DNA of 64,000 bases from Corythucha ciliata (Eukaryota > Arthropoda > Insecta > Hemiptera > Tingidae): positions 16,616,001 through 16,680,000 of the forward strand of contig CM075937.1 in NCBI GenBank assembly GCA_038030265.1, in the 5' to 3' direction. The position numbers and the translations under genes were made by a program. Under the pieces are notes generated by a model. The model searched no databases. It was given only the letters and a program-made list of their open reading frames with translations, and had not been told where the DNA came from. Shown in pieces: positions 55,661 through 64,000 of this stretch; position 1 is the stretch's first letter; each line of letters begins with the position of its first letter.

Positions 55661-56040
55661 AATAATGTCTTTTCAAGCGAGCTCACACAGTAAGTTGCTT
55701 ATTTTTTACGTCTATCCATAGTTGGATTGACTTTTTTTCTCGAATTAGCAGGATGAATGCTCTGAGATTGCGGTTCTCCATTGCTATTATTTTCGTCCTT
55801 ATGTAGCACTGAGACTTCTTCAGTCATAGCTGACAGATCGGGGCACATATTCGAACGAAGTCCGATTGATGTGGTTCATTGTATCCAAATAAATTCATTA
55901 TTGTTTATGGAAGGTTGTTCTTACAGAACACCAACACACAAAACGATCTCGACATGTAGAATACGACAGTTGATAACAACACCACAATCGACTGTCGCCA
56001 TCAACTGTCGTGTTGCTAACATTACAGAACAGGCCCCCTG

Positions 56041-57560
56041 ATTTTGGATGAGACGATCCGTTAAAAGAGGTTGTTACCGTGATTCCGGTGGTTTTGGTCG
56101 CTTTGCCAGCGTTCCCAACTGACATTTTGCTTTTCCCATGAAGTCAAGCTCAAAATTCCGCCAGAAATCCGTTAAAACGTATTCATATTGATAATTATTA
56201 AGGTGCCTTGGTGATGGCGAGAGGGGACAGAGACAGACCCGGGCTTCTCTTCCGAGGAGGACCCTGAAAAGCTTACATGTGGAAAAAAAGAGACGCGACG
56301 GATTTAGGGATGTATGCATAGTCGTCACTCAAGCTGAGTATTTGTTCTGGAATGGAAACGCGGAGTACACTTTACGCCTGACGTATTCAACGTAAAGTAG
56401 AAGCCGGAGTGTTAGAGTGGGAGGTTTTTCCCTTCAGCTATGCTATCTTTCAAGTGCTCTTTTGGGGAGGGAACAACCACCATCTTCGCGAGACAAAGGG
56501 CATACAAGCAACTTGTACTTAAAAAAAAAAAAAAAAAAATGACACGTAAAAAATACGCTATTTACAATAAGGTGGGTGCGACGGCGTAAATTTTACTACG
56601 CGATTCCATTATACCCCTCTAAGGTATGAGTAAGTCATGGGCTATTTGATGAAGTAGAAACACATTTTAGCTCTGAAATTTATGGTTTCTCCTCATAAGT
56701 GAACATTTGGCTGTAATCGTGTACTTTGTGTCCATTCAAGTATTCCTGCATTTGCTTCCCTGCACGAGTGGAGAATGGCAAGTTTTGGCCCATATATGGT
56801 CAAGTATGGGTGTGGCCAAAAGCACTGTAATTTCGATCTCTTGAAAAGGTCTGTTTTTCATCGTTTACATTGTTTAAGGGTCGATTTTGTTCTACCAAAA
56901 TTAAGTGCCAAAATTATTGGTTTACCCCCCCCCCCCAACAAATGCCCCCGCAAGTTGCCCCACACGAACGTCAAAGACGTTTTTTTTGCAAAACTGAACT
57001 TGAGCGTTAAGTAATAACGCAAACAACCTAAAATTTTGCAAAAACCTGATAGAAAATCGTTCAACATGAGGACTCCTCATCGGCGTAAAATTTACGCCGA
57101 GCGTTTCCATTAAGGGCCACCGACTGAGCGTTTCCATTCCAGGGTTAAAGGGCTTCAAATCGGTCGTTCTAATTACTGAGTCGTCTGTTTTGAATCGAAA
57201 TGAGCAAATACTTAGCTCAAGTGACGACTATAAACAAGGGCTTCTATGTTCAATGAAATCAGAAACAAAATTCCAAATAAATCGCTCATTTGAGATTGAA
57301 ATGAGAAAAATTTGCGTATTCATGTGATTTTTTTTTTACAATTGTTTATTTACATTGAAACTTTAAAAGAAAGAAAAACTAGCATACCGCCACGATGCAC
57401 TTATTTACGTGCATTTCGTGCTTTATACTTATTAGCTCCTAGCTCAACAAAAATGTTCCCCGGAGAAAATAATCTAAAACATTGTCGAATTTTATTCAAA
57501 TCGTAGTTTTTTTTGTTTTTTTTAGCAACTAATGCGTTATCGGCCATTTTTTTTTTTTTT
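56041..57560. other. Unannotated sequence
   Basis: No gene recognised. A poly-A run is at about 56521-56539 and a poly-C run at 56925-56936. Confidence 0.3.
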
Positions 57561-57639
57561 TTTAATCACGCCTGTTTCTCGGTGTTTTTTTTTTCGTTTT
57601 GTTTGTTTGTTTGGTTTTGTTTCGCTGCTTGTTCTTTTT

Positions 57640-58805
57640 GTCTCCTATAGCTTCGATCTTTCTTCTTTCTTCTTAACTTTCTCGTCCTGTTGAAGCTGTT
57701 TTTGATTACTTTCTTTAATTCTCCTGAAGTATTCCCTATATTCGATGGAGGAAATAGCCAATGGCATGGCGTCTTCTGATTTTCCCCCTCTGCCTGTGTT
57801 TGGAGAGGTTTTAGATGGGAAATATAGATAGTTCTTGAAGAACGAGGGCATATCTTCTTCTTGTTGACGAAGAGAAGCAACTGTTGATCCTTCTGCTAGT
57901 GCTTCATCGTCTTCATGGCAGACTGTGGTGAAGCACCTGGACGAGAGAGGTTGGTGTGAGTTAAAGGTGATTACGTATGTAGGAGGGGAATTCGCAAGGT
58001 TTTATTCTATTCTTTTTTATTATTTGATTTTTCTTTTTTCTTTCTTTTGTTTCCTCTCTCTCTCTCTCACAAAGGATTTTTTACTTCAGGTCGATTCAAG
58101 GGCTTGATGTCAATTGTGAATTCGTGAATCGCCCATGTCGTTAAGATTGATGTCACGTGACTCCTCCAACTCGAAGTTGATGATTTCCGCCTCTTCCAGA
58201 TCCAATAACTTCTGAACTTCTTATCTCGGTTGGTCGACAACGACACTGTTGCTAGGACCGACAGCGTTTGCCTTATCTCCTCCAACAATATTCAGACTCT
58301 TCTCCACGTCAATTCCATTTCCTTTCAACTCACCAGCGTAAAACTCTGTAACATTTATAGCACAGCGATCATCGGCTAACGGTGGGGTTCCGTGTGTTTC
58401 GACGCTTTCGGTGTTCCTTTCGATTCTGTTTTGGACGCATTTCGAATAGTCCATCTCGTCAGGGTTGAATGAAAAGAGCCCGCATCGTTTGAAGCCATTC
58501 ATATTAATGCGAGGCGTTTCCTTTGCTTTCAAAACCGCCTCAAGCGATAGGCAACTTTTCGTTAGCGATTTGTTCAAGTTCTCGGGCTGACCGTGCCACC
58601 GTCGTACTGTCTCCTTCCACATCGACTTCATCAGTTTAAAAACACTGACGTCAGCCGGCTGCATCATGTGAGTCGTGTTTGGTGGGAGAGCACACAAAAT
58701 AATCCCATTCTTTGAACAGAAATGGCTGAGCTCCAGTGTCAAGTGGGATTTATGCCTATCAACGAAAACGAGGACTGTTTTTTTAATTTCTTCGACTCTA
58801 CCCAC
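57640..58805 (-). pseudogene. pogo/Jerky-type (DDE_1) transposase, N-terminus missing
   Basis: 58805-58221 on the minus strand encodes 194 residues of the catalytic half: TVLVFVDRHKSHLTLEL with the second catalytic Asp at residue 16, ALPPNTTHMMQPADVSVFKLMKS (written here in two parts: ALPPNTTHMMQPAD, then VSVFKLMKS) with the third at residue 52, and FKRCGLFSFNPDEMDYSKC. This is the DDE_1 superfamily pattern of Tigger/pogo and Jerky-like elements. After the stop at 58221 the same frame continues for about 36 codons with acidic residues (KLLDLEEAEIINFELEE). Further along, 57851-57645 encodes EYREYFRRIKES and a Lys-rich tail like the C-terminus of such transposases. The DNA-binding HTH domain and first Asp are missing. 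Confidence 0.75.
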
Positions 58806-60895
58806 GCGTTTAGCCTGGGTTGGATTTGGCCAAAACGCTGCTTAAAGTGTACGTCAGCTCTGAGCCTCTCATAGTGGCCAAGAAGCGCGATGATTTCGGT
58901 CGAATTTCTCCAGTACTGAATGGCGGCGGCGCGGCGTTCCAGCGACAGCCTTTTGCGCTGAGGCTAATTTTCTTGGAAATCAGCAGAGGTGATGATCACA
59001 TAACTATAATTGATGAAAGACATCTTATTTGCAGCAACATTTTGAGAAAAAAAAATTGTTCGCGTAGGTAATTTCGTGACTCAAATTGAGAGAAACCGAC
59101 AATCTCAAGTTTTACATCGAAGAAATCGCGTTATCGGGCTGGTAGCGCTAAAATATCAGAAAAACGGATATTTTGGGACTGAAAATACCCCATGGGATAT
59201 TCATCCCATGAACCCCAAAGGAATAGGCCACGCGTACATCAGCGCTTATTCTGAATTAGATTACATGGATTTTGCTCCCGGAGCAGCACATTACCATTTC
59301 TTTTTAATTTTAGCCACCTGAGCTTCTACAGAAACTGGATACCAGTGTATTTCCTTATGTTGGCCACAAAATTGTCTCAAGAAGCCGCGAACTAGGGTTT
59401 TTCTCGACTTATGCTTCAAACATGCTTTTACAATAGCACATAACAGTGATTTTCTCAGTTTGTGGCAAGTTACAACAGAGGCGATAACGTTTTGAGCTTC
59501 ACGATGGCCAGCTCTGACCTAAGCCAACACCAAATGACCAAACAGTACAAAATTCTATTGAAATCATTGTCACAGTTTTTCCTTTGAAAGTCAATAATTT
59601 CCCTAATTTCCCTGAATTTTTTTTATTTAATTTCCCTTCCATCACTTTCAATATTAGTCCTGTCAATAACATACCGAATTGTCAATAAAATTATGCTAAT
59701 GATATTCACCTTTTGAATCACCATTTTTTTTTTTATCTTTTCTTTTAACTCATCAGCCTCAGTGTCATCCTCTCTCACCATTTCCGATTCTTTTATTTGC
59801 CTTTCAAGCTTCACCGGAAGAGGGAGAAAAAACTTCTCTCCCGAATAAAACTTTTTCTTGATTGCTTCCTCTTGTAAGCACCACTTTCAAAGTTATAGCT
59901 TCGCTTAAACTGCGACATCCCCCCCTCTCCTTGGTGTGGATGTGATCGAGGGTGAGTAGAGTGGTATTAAAAGTCGAACTGTTGAGATAAAATGCCCTCT
60001 TTTTCCATTTAAATGTATTTTTAAAGGCCGGGAATACGTATATATACCAGCGAACCCTTTCCACGCTCAAAAAAGGGTCCCTCTCATCAAGAAATAGTTG
60101 CCCATAACCGTTTGGAACTGAGCAATAAGTGCATTTCGTATAGTGTACAAAATGCAAGGAGTTCCGAAGGATAAAAATCGAGGCATCGTTACCAGTTTCA
60201 TAGCTCTTATTTCACATGAAGTTAGAGGCTGTACTCCAATGATATTGATGCCTTTTGGGGGTGGGGGAGTATTTTTCTGTTATATTGGTTAACACGCTCT
60301 TAGAGGATTATACATTTTGGATCAATTGAATAAACGTAGGTTTTACATTTACTCTGCTCTCCCAGACCTTTGCGATTGTTCCTATTCAATCTCTGACAGA
60401 GGGGGGGGGGGGCGTTGAGTTAATGGACACATTTGAAAGCTTGCAGGGGCCGAAACCCCAATTTCTAGTCTGAGTATGCCGTTCATGGGCCCACACAGGT
60501 GAGGATAGTCACAGTCTGTAATGATTTTCCATCTGAATTTTCTCCGACACCAACGGCAAAATATCGGGAAATCATAGCTTTGAATAATATTTCCAGTTTG
60601 ACGAGCGGTTTCTAAGATTTCGGCGTGAATATTGTAATTACGATAATTATTTTGATTCTGATTTGGTGAGAGGGGAAAGACAAAATGTCCCCCTCCCAAT
60701 CACACTACGAAAAAAGTAACCAGCGCGAGATGCTACCCACCGCACAACTGACTCGGCCGTGCGTGTTTTTGCCTAGTTTTTATGTCTGCCATGCATTTTC
60801 CCTTCTCAATGAAATTCAGGTACTACGCATTGGACAGATCTCACACTCCGATATGCCTTCATTTCAGTTGAAAACAAAAACAAAAAAACACTGAA
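58806..60895. other. Mostly unannotated; weak F1-like units near 59050-59460
   Basis: No exon that I can defend. Some F1-like words (CAAATTGAGAGAAACCGAC, GCGAACTAGGGTTTTTCTC) occur at 59060-59410. A poly-G run is at 60401-60412. Confidence 0.3.
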
Positions 60896-60899
60896 ATTC

Positions 60900-61510
60900 G
60901 GTCCCCAAAATCAGGGCATTAGACCTAGAAACAAGACATTTTGGCTCGCTAATATAATTCAGAGCCAATTATGAGTGTTTGGCTCTTTGAAAATCCAAAT
61001 CTTTGGGTAATGTGACTATTTAAAAACCAATTTCGTCCTTTTAAAACCAAATTTGGTTCCAATAGAAATTTAAAAAATTTTTGCTCTTTTAAAAATTAAT
61101 GGATTATAAATTGATTGAACATGTATTTGTCTGAGGATTCACGCTTAACACAAAACTGCACTTCAAGGCTGTAGCTCCTTCTTGAATAAATTTCGCCAGT
61201 TTGGCTAATTAGAAAAAGTAATTTGGCGTCTTCAGAACCAAAGTTCATGATTTTGGGTCTTTCAACCATCAATCAAGCCCTGGATTCTTGCTCTTCCGTT
61301 AATCTCTTTCAAAATGAGTTTCGTGGTAAAACTCTTTCTAAAATCAGTTAAACAGCTAATTGGAAAAACTAATGTGGCGCTTTATAAATCAAATTAACGG
61401 ATTATGCTCATTCCAAGGATAGAATTGAGTAATTTTTGCTTTTTGCTTTCCTCCCAGTTTTGTTGATTTTCGCTCTTTCAATACCCAATTTCACTGCGGA
61501 TCCTGTAGCC
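60900..61510 (+). repeat. Degenerate array, family F3
   Basis: Units of about 35-40 bp: 'tttggctcttt' followed by 'aaaaccaatttcg' or 'aaaaccaaatttgg'. Among the clearer F3 arrays. Confidence 0.6.
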
Positions 61511-61684
61511 CCCATCATGTGTGGACCTATACAATTACCATGATAAAAGGGGCGAAAATCACTATGAGAACCTTTAAACTTTGAATACACTGGAATATTA
61601 TTTTTACGTATCATTAAATCTTCAGGTGGTATAGTTGTTGTCTCTCCACATTAATTGTTTTATTTCTTTCCGTTCTTCGTCTAA

Positions 61685-61740
61685 TCGATTTTCGGCCTGT
61701 CTAGGCCATCCTCAGGACCCTAATTAACACATCATCTTTA
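61685..61740 (-). mobile_element. Penelope-like motif
   Basis: The minus strand reads CCTGAGGATGGCC, a 6-base loop, then GGCCGAAAATCG, the same kind of hairpin motif as in the element at 6113-6369. No protein or element ends were recognised. Confidence 0.4.
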
Positions 61741-61925
61741 GTACAAACGCAACCCTCTTTGAATAAATACATTTACAATTGAAACCTAATTATCACAAAT
61801 TATCACAGATAGGATCAAATTTTGCACTACTTACATTATTAAAATAAGTTTTCGTGTGTCTTCCACACTCGTTGACTTCCTTTACACTTCCTTTACAGTA
61901 AACAGTCATCAGTCACCGAAAATGC

Positions 61926-62041
61926 ATGGTGCCGTGTCACAGTTCGCCGCAGCCTTATAGTGTAATGGGCAATGGCCGGATTCGAACCCAGGCCCGCTGA
62001 GTTGTGAAGCGAGCATTGTATCCACTACACCATCGAGGCGT
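61926..62041 (-). mobile_element. tRNA-derived SINE, family A, tRNA part
   Basis: The minus strand has A-box-like TGGTGTAGTGGATAC, an anticodon-arm-like GCTTCACAACTCAGC (CAC, Val-like) and B box GGGTTCGAATCCGG. The adjacent block GCCGTGTCACAGTTCGCC through CTTATAGTGTAATGGGC is shared with 5735-5765. It is preserved at the tRNA end better than the copy at 5537-5837; the tail end is missing. Confidence 0.75.
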
Positions 62042-62157
62042 GCTTTGTTGATAATTAGTTAGGTTGGTACAGATCTCGGGGGGGGGGGGGGAGGCAATCA
62101 GACGTGCCCCCTTCGAAGCTTTGCACCCCCCCCCCCCCGCTATGAGTGAGCACCCAC

Positions 62158-62264
62158 CAGTCAGTCATTCTAGTTTGTGAATCATGCACTTGTTTTGAAT
62201 CGAGTCGAGGATATATTTGAGAATACTTAACATCTAAATCCTAAAAGAGAGTTAATTAAAGGGA
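62158..62264 (+). repeat. First copy of a direct repeat that recurs at the window end
   Basis: CAGTCAGTCATTCTAGTTTG to TTAATTAAAGGGA, 107 bp, is repeated at 63894-64000 with one mismatch seen (CACTTG versus CACCTG). Offset 1736 bases. Confidence 0.95.
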
Positions 62265-63893
62265 GCTTTCGTCAGAATTCTGTCAGAGTAGATCATCATG
62301 GTTTTCCTCGTATGGAGCTTTCTTCTCGACAAAAAGGTTTAAGAAAGTTGAACGAAGAAAAAAAGACAGTATCATTGCGCTCCAGGAAACCCGATACGAA
62401 TACGTCCTCCAATTCCTTTAGCCATTTCATTCCCATTCTGGACGGATCGTCACTTCAGATCGTCATCATCGCACATGGAGAGCTCTCCAAAAGTGCGTAT
62501 AAAAAACAGTATTGGGTAGGGGTAAAAAAGAAACCGAGAATGTAAGTTTCGCCATTATTTGAAAGCAGTCGAGTGAAAAGCATTCAGAGCTGCACACCTG
62601 AGGCCGTGAGATAGTAAGCCGGAACCTTATTCTTCGAAACTGTGCACCCCCCTCACCAATTCCACCGACAGACCTTCAAACATAAATTCGGCCGTTAACC
62701 CCTCTCGCATCCCACCATCGTGAACTCCCGTGAAATCTTTTACCGAAGTGAGTATCAGAGTCCCTGTCACTATCTCACACCCGAAAAAAAAGGGAAAGAA
62801 TTTTCCGTGAAAGGAGGTAATGTTCAGAGTGAAAAACAAGGTGTGAGAAGGGAGGGATCTTCCAGTGTTTTCTTCTTACTTTCCTAATCTCTCAAAAACA
62901 ACTTGTCTCTTTCGAAATGCTGCGATGAAGAAACTCGCCTTCTCTTTCCCTTTTTATCATTATTCTGCCCTTCTTTTTCTTTTTTTTCACCACTTACACA
63001 ATTCCCCAACTTTTAAGTCCTGAGAATACCGAGTGAAATAGAACAACGTCGCTTTTCAAGAACAAAAGTAGAGCTCAAAGTGAGAGACTCGCTTTTTCGC
63101 TTTGACCGTTTTGTTAAAATAAAATGATTATAGAGGAGGAAAACTTCAAAAGAGCAGAGTACTCTTTGGCGAGAACTTATTAAAAACGCTTTGGATTACG
63201 TAAGTTAATTAAGATCTTTCTTCAGAATTGTGGGAAAACTTTAGAGCAACTTGACACGGACATGTCAGACAGTGCTTTTGTTGTAAAATGTTTCTTTTAC
63301 TCTTGATACATCACGAATGGTAAGTGTTTTATTCTGTTCTTCATACTCGTCTGTGAAACGAAAGGTGTCATTTTTTTTTTGTAGTCCCTCTGAAAAAAAC
63401 ACCGCCTCCATCCACCGGCAGAACAACCATCACCATCAAGGACTGACAGACGGAGAAAACATCATCTTTCATGCAAAGCTTGCCCCAGATGCCTCTTATA
63501 ACCAATTTCTCTGAGAGAGAGAAAAAAAAAATTGCGGGAAACATTTCAACTCACAAGGGTTGGCCCTGGTGAACCCTCATTATTCGAATAAAACGCTATA
63601 AAATATTGCGAACGGAGCATTTCTGTGTATATTCTACATAAATATGAGTGGTGGGTGATAGGAGGGGGCGGGAGGTTTACTTTGTAGAAAGGAGCTATTT
63701 AAATGCAAATCACTTCTTGAAATATTATTCCTTACATTTTAAAACATAGAAAGCTCTTTCGTATGAAACTGAAAACTCGGAGGAGTTGCACTGAACCTTT
63801 TAAGAAGATGGCGAATGATGGGAAGTGTTTCCTATTAAAAACTAATATCCATTAAGACGAGCGACAATGAGAGGCTGGTTTCTCCCACCCCCC
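62265..63893. other. Unannotated sequence inside the probable tandem unit
   Basis: Open frames around 62312-62545 (with a GTAAGT near its end) and 63390-63514 (after a T-rich tract and TAG) look exon-like in splice context, but carry no recognisable domain and no conserved cysteines. I do not call them. Confidence 0.3.
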
Positions 63894-64000
63894 CAGTCAG
63901 TCATTCTAGTTTGTGAATCATGCACCTGTTTTGAATCGAGTCGAGGATATATTTGAGAATACTTAACATCTAAATCCTAAAAGAGAGTTAATTAAAGGGA
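63894..64000 (+). repeat. Second copy of the 107-bp repeat, cut by the window end
   Basis: Matches 62158-62264 up to the last base of the window, so the repeat certainly continues further. Suggests a tandem unit of about 1.74 kb. Confidence 0.95.

Larger units (their letters stand above)
53704..56040. mobile_element. 2.34-kb element with perfect 19-bp terminal inverted repeats
   Basis: CAGGGGGCCTGTTCTGTAA at 53704-53722 is perfectly inverted at 56022-56040. Inside the ends, words such as GTTAACAACAGCTGAAAAC at the left and CAACTGTCG/GTTGATAACAACACC at the right are also related, giving longer imperfect ends. No transposase frame is visible, so it is either a non-autonomous element or two MITEs of one family facing each other by chance. 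It contains an F5 array and an inverted R1 end. No target duplication was seen. Confidence 0.6.

Noticed and set aside
60382..60699. Possible minus-strand coding exon containing CRWCRRKF
   Set aside because: The acceptor context is plausible, but the donor is weak, the frame continues into a poly-G-derived proline run, and I recognise no domain. A competing + strand donor CAG|GTGAGG overlaps it.
61926..62041. Functional tRNA-Val gene on the minus strand
   Set aside because: The anticodon stem is mismatched and the neighbouring block is shared with the SINE at 5537-5837; it is a SINE promoter.
62312..62545. Exon-like frame ending at GTAAGT
   Set aside because: No acceptor of quality, no cysteines or tryptophans expected of an Ig or EGF module of the upstream secreted gene, and no recognisable domain.
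63390..63514. Frame after a T-rich tract and TAG with PLKKTPPPSTGRTTITIKD
   Set aside because: The favourable frame stops after 20 residues and cannot be joined in phase to the exon at 35279-35640 with any evidence.

Overview
The window is a piece of an animal genome, most likely an invertebrate. The evidence is spliced coding exons with GT-AG introns, tRNA-derived SINEs, CR1/Jockey-type, Ty1/copia and Ty3/gypsy retroelements, Penelope-like sequence, and hAT and pogo/Jerky-type DNA transposon remnants. There are no operons, ribosome binding sites or long bacterial-type ORFs. I cannot name the species; an arthropod or another protostome with large introns would fit, but this is inference.

Only two host genes can be supported, both on the + strand. 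The first is an LDLRAP1 (ARH)-like clathrin adaptor. Its PTB domain is split over exons at 5285-5466, 25762-25874, 26003-26117, 26194-26311, 26428-26546 and 26618-26635. The first intron seen is 20.3 kb, the other four are 71-128 bp, and the exon with the start codon was not found. The second is the first coding exon (35279-35640) of a secreted protein, with a TATA box upstream, a signal peptide and a donor site. Its N-terminal region resembles an agrin NtA / Vein-neuregulin type domain, and its later exons were not found.

The rest is repeats. 1-5.3 kb: an old SINE and a degenerate array. 5.5-25.2 kb (the giant intron): a SINE, a Penelope-like inverted repeat, several kilobase-scale arrays of degenerate units of roughly 20-40 bp, a head-to-head pair of such arrays centred near 10.2 kb, and a 2.43-kb tandem duplication (20348-25211). 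26.9-32.1 kb: MITEs, a CR1/Jockey-like LINE remnant, and a dispersed repeat. 36.6-40.3 kb: hAT-like ends enclosing an array, then a foldback element and more arrays. 41-49 kb: a tyrosine-recombinase-like fragment, a deleted copia element, and a mosaic of permuted SINE, antisense copia RT and gypsy 3' end enclosed by 296-bp direct repeats, then an inverted SINE. 49-64 kb: MITEs including a clean hAT MITE with 8-bp target duplication, a 2.3-kb element with perfect 19-bp terminal inverted repeats, a pogo/Jerky-type transposase remnant, more arrays, another SINE, and the start of a second tandem duplication running off the window end.

I found no evidence for a new multi-gene system. The most unusual content is the set of degenerate array families (called F1 to F5 here), their head-to-head arrangement and their possible carriage by transposons. 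All repeat families were defined by eye, so boundaries are approximate unless terminal repeats are stated.
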